From Candidatus Dadabacteria bacterium (lineage in GTDB: Bacteria > Desulfobacterota_D > UBA1144 > Nemesobacterales > JADFKM01), in assembly GCA_022564935.1 (NCBI GenBank), contig JADFKM010000009.1, positions 1 through 44,651 of the forward strand: 44,651 nucleotides of DNA, in the 5' to 3' direction. The position numbers and the translations under genes were made by a program. The notes beneath the pieces are model-generated. The model searched no databases. It had not been told where the DNA came from and was given only the letters and a program-made list of their open reading frames with translations. This document shows positions 1-9,845 of the stretch, one piece after another. Each line of letters begins with the position of its first letter. Position 1 is the first letter of the stretch.

Positions 1-55
1 GGTAGCGGGGATTCCAGTCGATGAGGACGTTACCGAGGTCAAAAACAACATTCAT
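1..55 (-). CDS. HAD-superfamily phosphatase, N-terminal 18 residues only
   Basis: The reverse strand starts an ATG at 55 and reads out of the window. The visible 18 residues begin MNVVFDLGNVLIDW, which is motif I of HAD hydrolases: the first Asp of D-L-G is the nucleophile. The FDLGNVL wording is typical of the YihX/epoxide-hydrolase-like HAD-IA branch, which dephosphorylates small sugar phosphates or similar substrates in the cytoplasm. Its start lies 30 bases beyond the stop of the amidase fragment on the same strand, so the two would be co-transcribed. No strong ribosome binding site is visible. Substrate cannot be inferred from this piece. Confidence 0.6.
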   Translation of the reverse strand, partial: MNVVFDLGNVLIDWNPRY

Positions 56-85
56 GTCAGCATAATTTCAGAAAAAATTTCTGGA

Positions 86-268
86 TCAGCGAGACGCCAC
101 CAAGCCTCCGAAACTGGTGAAATGAACTTTCACTGCCTGAGCTAGGGCATTGGCCATTTGCTGCCGCACCTTTGATTTCAGCAGGTTGCGACGGTCCCGC
201 TTGTTGTTGAGGTTGGCCACCTCCAGCAGCACCGAGGTCGGCACCTTGCTGTAGCGCAACACGGCAGG
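86..268 (-). CDS. N-acetylmuramoyl-L-alanine amidase, C-terminal fragment (5' end missing)
   Basis: About 58 codons resemble the end of the Amidase_3 family, zinc-dependent peptidoglycan amidases of the periplasm. The string AVLRYSKVP followed by [11 protein letters not shown] contains the Glu-bearing strand of the active site, and DRRNLL plus an Ala-rich last helix follow, as in full-length members. The similarity stops at about position 265. Upstream of that on this strand the sequence is the antisense of nadE, so the N-terminal two thirds of the enzyme, with its zinc-binding His and Glu residues, are absent. The open frame continues across the junction to 460 only as antisense. The product as written cannot be active. 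Either the locus was broken by rearrangement or the assembly is chimeric here. Confidence 0.6.
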   Translation of the reverse strand, partial: PAVLRYSKVPTSVLLEVANLNNKRDRRNLLKSKVRQQMANALAQAVKVHFTSFGGLVASR

Positions 269-277
269 GAGCGTCTT

Positions 278-1009
278 GCGGCCCTTGCGGTAGAGGCTCT
301 CGGCGCCGGGAACGTCGTGGGGGTAAGTATGCCATCGCAGTACAGCTCCAAGGGCAGCGTTGATGACACCGAAGCCCTGTGCGCTAATCTTGGCATAACA
401 ATCAACACCATCCCCGTAGAGAAGATATTTTCGGCATACCTCGAGATGTTGACAGACCATTTCGGGGGCGCAGAGCCCGACGTGACGGAGGAGAACATAC
501 AGGCGAGGATTCGGGGCAACCTGCTCATGGCGCTCTCTAATAAGTTCGGCTGGCTTGTACTCACCACGGCAAACAAGAGTGAGACCAGCGTCGGGTATAC
601 CACACTGTACGGGGACATGGCCGGAGGGTTTGCCGTCATCAAGGACGTGTCGAAGACCCTTGTTTACAGGCTGGCAAAATACTGCAACGAAATGAAAGGA
701 GAGGCGGTAATCCCCGAGGAGATATTGAGGAAGCCGCCGTCGGCCGAGCTGCGCCCGGCCCAGCTGGACGCCGACACGCTGCCTCCATATGAAGTGCTCG
801 ACCCGATACTCAAGGCGTACGTCGAGGACGACCTGAGCACCGAGGAGATCGCTTCCGATGAGTTTGATGCGAGCCTTGTCGAGGGGGTCGTTAGGATGGT
901 CGATTCGAACGAGTACAAGCGCAGACAGGGCCCTCCGGGGATCAAGATAACCGCCAGGGCCTTCGGCAAGGACAGGCGCTTTCCCATCACCAACCGCTAC
1001 TCCGAGTAG
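278..1009 (+). CDS. nadE: NAD+ synthase, C-terminal part (5' end missing)
   Basis: This encodes the synthetase domain of the enzyme that amidates deamido-NAD to NAD+ using ATP. The frame is recognisable from about 278 (ALAVEALG, then [15 protein letters not shown]), through [17 protein letters not shown], the [15 protein letters not shown] motif, KPPSAELRP and the [11 protein letters not shown] tail typical of the family. The preceding SGGIDS P-loop and, for the glutamine-dependent form, the whole nitrilase domain are missing. Upstream sequence is the amidase fragment on the other strand. GTG at 317 or ATG at 329 could act as starts but would give a protein without the ATP loop, so I read this as a truncated copy. 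The stop is TAG. Confidence 0.8.
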   Translation, partial: AALAVEALGAGNVVGVSMPSQYSSKGSVDDTEALCANLGITINTIPVEKIFSAYLEMLTDHFGGAEPDVTEENIQARIRGNLLMALSNKFGWLVLTTANKSETSVGYTTLYGDMAGGFAVIKDVSKTLVYRLAKYCNEMKGEAVIPEEILRKPPSAELRPAQLDADTLPPYEVLDPILKAYVEDDLSTEEIASDEFDASLVEGVVRMVDSNEYKRRQGPPGIKITARAFGKDRRFPITNRYSE

Positions 1010-1011
1010 CG

Positions 1012-1036
1012 TGAGTCGAGCTTGATTATTGACTCA
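1012..1036. repeat. Short inverted repeat upstream of gltB
   Basis: TGAGTC (1012-1017) and GACTCA (1031-1036) form a 6-bp inverted repeat with a 13-base spacer, just after the nadE stop. It could be a weak terminator or an operator ahead of gltB. No U-run follows. The rest of 1037-1130 is AT-rich and would hold the gltB promoter, but I see no clear -35/-10 pair. Confidence 0.3.
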
Positions 1037-1142
1037 ATACATTGTAAATTAGTAACCGCGTTCTATAGGCAGCATTTTAAGTCTTGAGATACAATCCGGA
1101 TGTTTTAGCAACTGATTATGTCTTATTAGGAGTATTGTCGCT

Positions 1143-4100
1143 GTGAGAAACCGCATTCAGCACAAAAAACTTTTATACAACCCCTTAAATGAGCACGACG
1201 CCTGCGGTGTGGGGTTCGTAGCCGACATATCGGGGGAAAAGAGCCATTACATAGTCGAGCTTGCCATAGAGTGCGTCATTAAGCTAACTCACAGGGGAGC
1301 CGTAGACGCCGATGCCAAAACGGGCGACGGCGCCGGGATCCTTACACAAATTCCAAAGAAATTGTTTAAGAGAGTGGTACAGGAAATGGGGTGCGGCGGG
1401 GTGAGCGAGGCCGATATCGCCGTGGGGATGATATTTCTTCCAAGCTCCGACCCCTTGGCCAAGGAGCGCTGCAAGACTATAGTGGAAGAGGTCATAAGCT
1501 CCTACGACCTGGGCTTTTACGGCTGGAGGAAGGTCCCGATTGACCCCCACGTGCTTGGCGACAAGGCCCTGGATACGAAGCCCGAGATATTCCAGGTTCT
1601 TATAGGCCGCGCTCCCGGCACGACCGATGACGAATTTGAGCGCACCCTGTATTTAGCCCGGAAGAAGATGGAGCGCCACGTGGTAAGGAACAAGATCGAA
1701 GAATTCTATATCCCTTCCCTGTCACATAAAACCATCGTTTATAAGGGTCTTCTGGTGGCCCCTCAGCTCAGGCGCTTTTATCTCGATTTGAAAGACCCCG
1801 ATTTTCAGTCCAGCCTAGCAGTTTTCCACCAGCGCTACAGCACCAATACGTTTCCCAACTGGTACCTCGCGCAGCCATTCAGAATAATAGCTCACAATGG
1901 GGAGATCAACACTTTGCGCGGGAACATCAACTGGATGCGGGCCAGGGAGCCCGAATTGCACTCCGAGGTCTGGAAAGACAAAATGAGAAAGCTCCTCCCC
2001 GTCATTCAGGAGGATGGGAGCGATTCGGCATGCCTCGATAATATGCTCGAGCTACTGGTTCAGTCAGGCCGCGATATAAGGCACTCCATGATGATGCTCA
2101 TTCCCGAAGCGTACGAAAAAATGGCGGATATGGACCCCGAGCTTAGAGGGTTTTACGAATATCACTCCTGCCTTTCGGAGCCCTGGGACGGGCCCGCCTC
2201 GGTGGTGTTCAGCGACGGAGTAATCGTCGGAGCGTCTCTGGATAGGAACGGACTTCGCCCGGCGCGTTATGTTGTCACGGACGACGGCATAGTGATTATG
2301 GGCTCTGAAGTGGGGATGGTCGATGTAGAGCCGTCCAAGGTGGTCGAAAAGGGCAGGCTGGGGCCGGGGAAAATGATAGCAGTCGACACGGAGAACAGAG
2401 TACTGCTTAAGAACGACGAAATAAAGTCTTATTTTGCAAAACGGAGGGCTTACGCCGACTGGGTCGAGCAAAATATGTTCAGGACCGAAGGGCTTGGCCT
2501 GATCTCGAGCTGGTCCGATGTGGGTGGGATGGATGAGGTCGAGCTAATAAAGCTCCAAAAGGCATTCGGCTACAGTCTGGAGGACATCGAGCGTATCCTC
2601 GAGCCGATGGCCACGAACGCAAAGGAACCGGTTGGCTCAATGGGCGACGACACCCCGCTTTCGGTGCTCTCTACCAGGCCGCAGCTTCTCTACACCTATT
2701 TCAAACAGAGATTCGCTCAGGTTACGAACCCGCCTATTGACTCCTTAAGGGAGCAAGTAGTGATGTCTCTCTCCACCTCTATCGGGCCCAGAAAGAGCAT
2801 ACTCGAGGAGACTCCCGAGCACGCCAAGGTAATAAAGTTCCCGACCCCGATATTGAATAACGAAGAGCTGAAGTGGCTGAGGGGATTTAACGCCCTCAAT
2901 TTTAGCTGTGCCGAGATAAGCATCCTCTTCAACGCGGCGGACGGCCCCGGAGCAATGGAGGGGGCGCTCCAAAGCGTTTGCCGCTTGGCCTCGGAGGCCA
3001 TTGATTCCGGGAAGACCATACTCGTTCTCAGCGACAAGGGCGTCGACGGCGAAAAGGCCCCCATACCCGCGCTTCTTGCCGTAAGCGCCGTTCATCATCA
3101 CCTCATTCGCAAGGGCAAGAGGAAGAACACAAGCATAATAATTGAGACCGGGGAAGCCAGGGAAGACCATCACTTCGCTTGCCTGCTGGGCTATGGAGCG
3201 AGCTTAATCAACCCCTACCTGGTCTATGAGTCCGTAGCAAACATGATAAGGCGCTCGAACGGCATAAGCGTTACGAGGGCGCTTGAGAATTACAGGACTT
3301 CCGCAGAGAAAGGTATTTTAAAGATCATGTCGAAGATGGGAATTTCGACCGTTGCGAGCTACAGGGGGGCACAGATCTTCGAAGCTATTGGAATAAGCAA
3401 GTCCGTTATCGACCAGTACTTTACTGGGAGCGAATCCAGGATCGAGGGTATAGACCTCGACTGTATGGCCGTCGATGTCCTGCGTCTGCATGGAGCGGCC
3501 TTTGCAGAAGAAAAAGCCTCTTTGATCGAGAAGGGCTATTTCAGGTTCAGAAAGACGGGCGAGTACCATGCGCTCAACCCAACGGTCTTCAAGGCCCTCC
3601 ATAAAGTGGCCGAGACAGGCTCATATGAGGATTACCAAGCCTTTGAGAAGGCCGTTGACTCCACCCCCCCGATCGGCATAAGGGATTTACTGGAGTTCAA
3701 AGAAGGCGTCCCCGTTCCTTTGGAAGAGGTCGAGCCCATTGAAGCCGTATTGAAGCGTTTTGTCAATCCAGGAATGTCTTACGGCGCCTTGAGCGCGGAG
3801 GCTCACGAGACGATCGCGATCGGGATGAACAGGCTCGGCGGGAAAACCTGCAGCGGCGAAGGGGGAGAGTCCCCCGCGCGCTTTCACCGCCGTCAGAACG
3901 GAGACTGGCCAAACAGCCTGATCAAGCAGGTCGCCTCGGGCAGGTTCGGCGTGACGCCGGAGTACCTGGCTTCGGCCAAGGAGATCGAGATCAAGATGGC
4001 GCAGGGCTCGAAACCCGGCGAGGGCGGCCAGCTTCCGGGCATCAAGGTCACCCCGGAGATCGCCGAGGTCAGATATTCTATTCCGGGAGTCACCTTGATA

Positions 4101-5456
4101 TCCCCGCCGCCTCACCACGACATATACAGCATCGAAGACCTGGCTCAGCTCATCTACGACCTCAAACACGCAAACACAAGGGCCAAGGTCGCCGTGAAGC
4201 TCGTTTCGGAAGCGGGCGTTGGAACTGTGGCGGCAGGTGTGGTCAAGGCCTATGCCGACTTGGTGCATATTAGCGGCCACGAAGGGGGCACGGGAGCGTC
4301 CCCGCTTGGCTCCATGAAGCACGCGGGCATTTCCTGGGAGCTCGGACTTTCAGAAACACAGCAGGTACTTGTCCTCAACGACCTGAGGGGACGCGTGATT
4401 CTCAGGGTGGACGGCGGATTTAAAACCGCTAGGGACGTAGTTGTTGCTGCAATGCTTGGGGCAGAGCAGTACGGCTTCGGCACTGCGGCCTTGGTCGCCG
4501 TAGGGTGCGTTATGGCCAGGCAGTGCCATCTCAACACCTGCCCTGTGGGCGTGGCCACACAGAAGCCGGAACTGCGGGCGAAGTTCCAGGGCACCCCGGA
4601 GAACATGGTCAATTATTTCACGGGCATAGCCATGGGAGTGAGGGATATTCTGTCCCAGCTAGGGTTTAGGAAGCTTGAGGAGGTCATAGGTAGGGCCTAT
4701 TTGCTCAAAGTCCGCTCTGACATCGAGCTGCCCAAGACCTCGAACATTGACCTAGGGGCGGTGCTCGCTGACGCCGACCCCGACGACACTAGACCCCGCT
4801 ACCATATGAAAGAGCGCAATGACAGGGCGGACGCCCCGCTCGACAACGTCATACTCCAGGACGCCATGGATTCCATCGCCGGAGTCCAGTCCGTAAAGCT
4901 CAGTTACCCCATTACGAATGAGAACCTCACCGTCGGGGCGATGCTTGCCGGGGAAATCGCATACCGCTACGGGGATAAGGGCCTCCCGCCCGGCATTACC
5001 ATAGAGGTGACCTTCAAGGGCACCGCGGGCCAAAGCTTCGGCGGGTACGGCTTGAGTGGTATGAGGCTCGTGCTCGAAGGCGACGCAAACGACTATGTGG
5101 GCAAGAGCATGCACGGCGGAGTAATAATCATAAGGCCCCCGGATGGGAGCAAATTTGAAACACATGAAAATGTCATTTTGGGCAACACGGTGCTCTACGG
5201 CGCTACGGGCGGCGAGCTCTATGCCGCCGGATGCGCGGGTGAGAGGTTCGGTGTGAGGAACAGCGGCGCTAGAGCGGTGGTCGAGGGCCTGGGTGACCAT
5301 GGCTGCGAGTACATGACAGGCGGTGTCGTGGCGGTTATAGGGGAGACCGGAAGGAACTTTGCGGCCGGTATGACGGGCGGCCTGGCCTTTGTTCTGGACG
5401 AAGACGGCTCGTTCCCCAGTAAATACAATCCCGAGCATGTGGGAATAAACAGGTGA
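1143..5456 (+). CDS. gltB: Glutamate synthase large subunit, main open frame (ends at an in-frame TGA)
   Basis: GltB makes glutamate from glutamine and 2-oxoglutarate and pairs with the reductase subunit GltD, which is not in this window. GTG at 1143 follows an AGGAG about 10 bases upstream. Domains in order: a short propeptide, the catalytic Cys21 (NEHDA then CGVGF) of the class II glutaminase, the central linker domain (about 470-760), the FMN/TIM-barrel synthase domain (about 800-1180) with the 3Fe-4S cysteines C1122, C1128 and C1133 in CVMARQCHLNTCP, and the GXGXG beta-helix (about 1230-1430). The frame meets TGA at 5454, yet recognisable GltB sequence continues in the same frame to 5726 (see next entry). 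All catalytic and cofactor residues precede the stop, so a shortened protein might still work. Confidence 0.93.
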   Translation: MRNRIQHKKLLYNPLNEHDACGVGFVADISGEKSHYIVELAIECVIKLTHRGAVDADAKTGDGAGILTQIPKKLFKRVVQEMGCGGVSEADIAVGMIFLPSSDPLAKERCKTIVEEVISSYDLGFYGWRKVPIDPHVLGDKALDTKPEIFQVLIGRAPGTTDDEFERTLYLARKKMERHVVRNKIEEFYIPSLSHKTIVYKGLLVAPQLRRFYLDLKDPDFQSSLAVFHQRYSTNTFPNWYLAQPFRIIAHNGEINTLRGNINWMRAREPELHSEVWKDKMRKLLPVIQEDGSDSACLDNMLELLVQSGRDIRHSMMMLIPEAYEKMADMDPELRGFYEYHSCLSEPWDGPASVVFSDGVIVGASLDRNGLRPARYVVTDDGIVIMGSEVGMVDVEPSKVVEKGRLGPGKMIAVDTENRVLLKNDEIKSYFAKRRAYADWVEQNMFRTEGLGLISSWSDVGGMDEVELIKLQKAFGYSLEDIERILEPMATNAKEPVGSMGDDTPLSVLSTRPQLLYTYFKQRFAQVTNPPIDSLREQVVMSLSTSIGPRKSILEETPEHAKVIKFPTPILNNEELKWLRGFNALNFSCAEISILFNAADGPGAMEGALQSVCRLASEAIDSGKTILVLSDKGVDGEKAPIPALLAVSAVHHHLIRKGKRKNTSIIIETGEAREDHHFACLLGYGASLINPYLVYESVANMIRRSNGISVTRALENYRTSAEKGILKIMSKMGISTVASYRGAQIFEAIGISKSVIDQYFTGSESRIEGIDLDCMAVDVLRLHGAAFAEEKASLIEKGYFRFRKTGEYHALNPTVFKALHKVAETGSYEDYQAFEKAVDSTPPIGIRDLLEFKEGVPVPLEEVEPIEAVLKRFVNPGMSYGALSAEAHETIAIGMNRLGGKTCSGEGGESPARFHRRQNGDWPNSLIKQVASGRFGVTPEYLASAKEIEIKMAQGSKPGEGGQLPGIKVTPEIAEVRYSIPGVTLISPPPHHDIYSIEDLAQLIYDLKHANTRAKVAVKLVSEAGVGTVAAGVVKAYADLVHISGHEGGTGASPLGSMKHAGISWELGLSETQQVLVLNDLRGRVILRVDGGFKTARDVVVAAMLGAEQYGFGTAALVAVGCVMARQCHLNTCPVGVATQKPELRAKFQGTPENMVNYFTGIAMGVRDILSQLGFRKLEEVIGRAYLLKVRSDIELPKTSNIDLGAVLADADPDDTRPRYHMKERNDRADAPLDNVILQDAMDSIAGVQSVKLSYPITNENLTVGAMLAGEIAYRYGDKGLPPGITIEVTFKGTAGQSFGGYGLSGMRLVLEGDANDYVGKSMHGGVIIIRPPDGSKFETHENVILGNTVLYGATGGELYAAGCAGERFGVRNSGARAVVEGLGDHGCEYMTGGVVAVIGETGRNFAAGMTGGLAFVLDEDGSFPSKYNPEHVGINR

Positions 5457-5726
5457 GAAGAAAATTAGGATATAGCAATCCTGAAGTCACTGCTCGAAAG
5501 CCACCATGAGAACACCGGAAGCGAACGCTCGAAGGAGATCTTGGACAATTGGGCGCGCTATCTGCCCCAATTCTGGAGGGTGCTTCCGTATGAGATGGCT
5601 AAGCTCAGGGAAAAGACGCCTGAAGCGGTACCTTCGCATAATGGAGGGATGGTGGGCAAGGAGGGCGAGGTAAAACCCGACGGCGTCTCCATCTCCGTGG
5701 GAGTCATAACCGACGTCAAGCACTGA
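5457..5726 (+). pseudogene. gltB: 3' continuation of gltB beyond two in-frame stop codons
   Basis: After the TGA at 5454-5456 the same frame reads E-E-N, a TAG at 5466-5468, then DIAILKSLLESHHENTGSE and RSKEILDNWARYLPQF. This is the usual C-terminal tail of GltB (a helix, a TGS motif and ILxNW). The frame then runs unbroken to a TGA at 5726, for a total of 1527 codons, close to the family's usual length of about 1500. The two stops lie 12 bases apart. The region 5454-5468 can also be read as one inserted t and one lost base, giving R-E-K-K-I in between. It could therefore be a double sequencing or assembly error, a real lesion, or recoding. Confidence 0.75.
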
Positions 5727-5766
5727 CCTGCAGTATTGATAGCGTTACAACGGAATTTCGATGTTT

Positions 5767-5802
5767 TAGTGGGGGGGAGGGGGCTGACTGCTCAACCCAC
5801 TA
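5767..5802. terminator. Possible hairpin between convergent gltB and tsaD
   Basis: TAGTGGG (5767-5773) and CCCACTA (5796-5802) form a 7-bp inverted repeat around a G-rich loop, between the ends of convergent gltB and tsaD. Placement suits a shared terminator, but there is no flanking U-run, so this is tentative. Confidence 0.35.
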
Positions 5803-5868
5803 CCCAATCAAACCCCGGTTCCTCGGCAAACTGCGCTTTGTGTATCTTCTCTTGTCTAAGCGCTCAGT

Positions 5869-6903
5869 TCACTCCTCTATCAATCCCCGTCCCCTTATGT
5901 ACCTGGGTCTTGTAGTCGAATAGGCCTTTAAGTGTGTTCCCGAGCGGTCTCCCACTTTTAATTTGTGGTATCCGAGCACACCGATCATGGCGGCGTTGTC
6001 CGTGCAGTACTCCGGTGACGGTACGTGTAGCCTGATTCCATGTTCGGCGAACCTTGCCTCTCCCATCTCTCTAAGCCTCGTGTTGCACGCTACTCCGCCT
6101 GAAATTACGGCGGCTTTGACCCCGCGGGTTTTGGCGGCATAAAGGGTCTTCTCGACAAGTGTTTCCACTACCGCCTCCTGGTAGCTGGCGCAGATGTCGT
6201 TTAACATGCTGTCGCTAATGCCGCTGTTTTCCCTCATGAAGTAGACAAGCGCGGTTTTAACGCCGCTGAAGCTAAAGTCGTGAGAGGAGGTGCTCATAAA
6301 CGGCCTCGGGAACTCTATAGCCAACCGGTCACCTGACTTTGAAGCTTTGTCTATCTCCACTCCGCCGGGGTAGCTCAGTCCGAGCAGCTTCCCTGCCTTG
6401 TCCAGCGCTTCTCCGGCCGCGTCGTCCCTGGTTTTGCCAAGCAGTATGTAGTTCGTGTAGTCATTCACCAGGTAGAGACTCGTGTGCCCGCCCGACGTTA
6501 TAAGTCCCACAAAGGGGAACGGGACGTCGTGCTCGATGTGCGCTGCGGCTATGTGGGCTTCAAGATGGTCGACCCCGATAAACGGCACATCGAGCGAATA
6601 CGCAATGGCCTTGGCAGCCGACATTCCTACGAGCAGGCAGCCCATCAAGCCGGGCCCGCACGTCACGCATACTCCCTCAATCTGCTCTAGTTTCATGCCT
6701 GCTTTTGCGATGGATTGCTGGATTACGGGTATGATCAGCTCGACGTGCTTTCTCGATGCGAGTTCGGGCACGACCCCTCCGAACTCCTTATGGATGTCGA
6801 TTTGAGATGCAACCACGCTTGAGAGCACTTCCCTGCCATCCCGTATAACCGAGGCGGCCGTCTCATCGCATGAAGATTCTATGCCGAGGGTGATCGAAGC
6901 CAT
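5869..6903 (-). CDS. tsaD: tRNA N6-adenosine threonylcarbamoyltransferase
   Basis: TsaD (Kae1/Gcp family) transfers the threonylcarbamoyl group to A37 of ANN-decoding tRNAs, working with TsaB, TsaE and TsaC. The 344-residue length matches the family. Visible signatures are the N-terminal LGIESSCDETA phosphate-binding stretch, the metal-binding pair H113 and H117 in VDHLEAH, the TSGGHTSL loop, SFSGVKTA, and ISGGVACN followed by CTDNAAMIG near the C-terminus. ATG at 6903 is the start. The gene is divergent from thiC with 127 bases between the start codons and convergent with gltB. No partner genes for the modification are nearby. Confidence 0.95.
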   Translation of the reverse strand: MASITLGIESSCDETAASVIRDGREVLSSVVASQIDIHKEFGGVVPELASRKHVELIIPVIQQSIAKAGMKLEQIEGVCVTCGPGLMGCLLVGMSAAKAIAYSLDVPFIGVDHLEAHIAAAHIEHDVPFPFVGLITSGGHTSLYLVNDYTNYILLGKTRDDAAGEALDKAGKLLGLSYPGGVEIDKASKSGDRLAIEFPRPFMSTSSHDFSFSGVKTALVYFMRENSGISDSMLNDICASYQEAVVETLVEKTLYAAKTRGVKAAVISGGVACNTRLREMGEARFAEHGIRLHVPSPEYCTDNAAMIGVLGYHKLKVGDRSGTHLKAYSTTRPRYIRGRGLIEE

Positions 6904-6984
6904 GATTATTCTTCGACGGCAACAGTAATGCCTGTGCCGTAATCATATATATTAACACGGAAAATACGGCAATTAAATTTGCAA

Positions 6985-8386
<1,402 letters not shown>

Positions 8387-8722
8387 TGTTTTGCCAGCCT
8401 TGGGTTGATTAGGGAGTCCCCAGGCTGCTCAACAATACCGCCGGTTAATACTAGAGGCGCTGGAAGAAAATGAGTGGAGTAGTGTAGGAGAGTATCTATA
8501 TAAGCTGAATGCGTCCAGTTTATCTCATGACCATGTATATGCCGTTTTGTCGATAGCTTAACTTTAGCAGCGTTTATGAACGGAAATTCTGATTTGGATT
8601 CAAAGATCCAGGGGACATCGTAAAAAGACCCTGGATTTCTTATATCAATTTGTAAGTCCGGTGGTCTGTTGGTAAATTTTACGCGCACCGGTTTTAGTAC
8701 GCACGTGACGGAGAATACAGTT
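8387..8722. other. Non-coding gap between thiC and bpsA with two hairpins
   Basis: Two inverted repeats stand out. CAGCCT..GGG (8395-8404) pairs with CCC.AGGCTG (8418-8427) with one internal mismatch, just after the thiC stop. ATCCAGGG (8606-8613) pairs with CCCTGGAT (8629-8636), about 85 bases before the bpsA ATG, and the stem extends weakly on both sides. Neither is followed by a U-run, so they may be mRNA structures rather than classical terminators. A 50-codon stop-free plus frame (8409-8558) reads like protein in part (YRRLILEALEENEW) but has no ATG or ribosome binding site. It may be a gene remnant or chance. Confidence 0.4.
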
Positions 8723-9769
8723 ATGGAATACGCCGAGCTTGCAAACGAAGTATCGAAGAAGTCTAATATCAAAGTGAGCAAGAAAGACATCGAGAGGCTG
8801 GTCGGGGCACTCCAAAAAACCGGTGACCCGTGGGTCTTGGCCGACATTTCGGATTTTCCGGTGCCTGCGGTTTTCGAGACACTGAACGCTCTCAAAGACA
8901 GGGGCTTGGTGAGTGTTTCAGACTCAAGCGTTACCCTTACGGAAAACGGGCTTCTGGCTGTAGAGAGCGTACACCCGGTCGAGGACTTTTCCTGCGGCGG
9001 TTGTGAAGGCCGGGGAATAAGCTTGGAGCATTTCGTAGATATAAGAGACAGGTTCAACGAGATACAAAGGAGCCGTCCTGCGGCATCTCACGATTTTGAC
9101 CAGGGCTACGTGACCCCCTCCTCGACCTTTTCCAGGTTCCTTATCGGCTACGAGAGGGGAGATATAGAGGGCAGGGACATACTTTTACTCGGAGACGACG
9201 ACCTGCTGAGCATAGTGCTGGGACTGAGCCGTTTGCCAAAGAGCATTACCGTAGTGGAAGTAGACAAAAGGCTTGTGGGTTTCATCGAGGAGGTGGCCGG
9301 GGCCGAGGGGTTAGATGTGAGTGTAAGGGAGTTTGATTTACGAAAGCCCCTTCCACCGGAGCATGTAGGCGCCTACGATACCTTTTACACCGACCCCCCG
9401 GAGACCCTTCCCGCTGTAGATGCGTTCGTCGGAAGGGGGATAGCGTCACTTCGCTCGCCCGGCTCGGCGGGCTATTTCGGCTTCACCCGGAGGGAGGCGT
9501 CGCTAGAGAAGTGGTGGGGCTTGCAACGGCTCTTGCTCGGCTATAAGGTGGTGATAACCGACATCATACACAATTTCAACGAATACATAAACTGGGGGTA
9601 TGAGAGAGATACCCGTGCATGGCGGCTGGCCCCTGTTAAGGTCGAGCCCCGCGTTAACTGGTACCGCTCCGCACTCTACAGGATTGAGGCGCTTCCCGGG
9701 TTCTGCGGCAATGCGAAGGACTATGGCGAAGAAAACATTTACGAAGACGCGGAGAGCTCAACGACCTAG
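8723..9769 (+). CDS. bpsA: Branched-chain polyamine synthase, N4-bis(aminopropyl)spermidine synthase (DUF43)
   Basis: BpsA transfers two aminopropyl groups from decarboxylated S-adenosylmethionine to the secondary amine of spermidine, making a quaternary or tertiary branched polyamine that stabilises nucleic acids in thermophiles. The 348-residue length fits the family (about 350). An N-terminal winged-helix-like part with C91 and C94 (SCGGC) precedes a Rossmann methyltransferase-type core. The signature GDDD (157-160, LLLGDDDLLS) and the downstream TDPPET (224-227 for DPPE) are both intact. ATG 8723 is chosen because GGAG lies 9 bases upstream; TTG at 8669 is in frame but lacks one. PdaD, which could feed the pathway, is at 30501-31046. 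No aminopropyltransferase SpeE or SAM decarboxylase is in the window. Confidence 0.85.
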   Translation: MEYAELANEVSKKSNIKVSKKDIERLVGALQKTGDPWVLADISDFPVPAVFETLNALKDRGLVSVSDSSVTLTENGLLAVESVHPVEDFSCGGCEGRGISLEHFVDIRDRFNEIQRSRPAASHDFDQGYVTPSSTFSRFLIGYERGDIEGRDILLLGDDDLLSIVLGLSRLPKSITVVEVDKRLVGFIEEVAGAEGLDVSVREFDLRKPLPPEHVGAYDTFYTDPPETLPAVDAFVGRGIASLRSPGSAGYFGFTRREASLEKWWGLQRLLLGYKVVITDIIHNFNEYINWGYERDTRAWRLAPVKVEPRVNWYRSALYRIEALPGFCGNAKDYGEENIYEDAESSTT

Positions 9770-9845
9770 CGGGCCGGGCAATATTCTCCACCTCGTTAAG
9801 TTCGCACTATTGAATTACAGTTCGTAGTCCCCTTTTTAAAATCCG

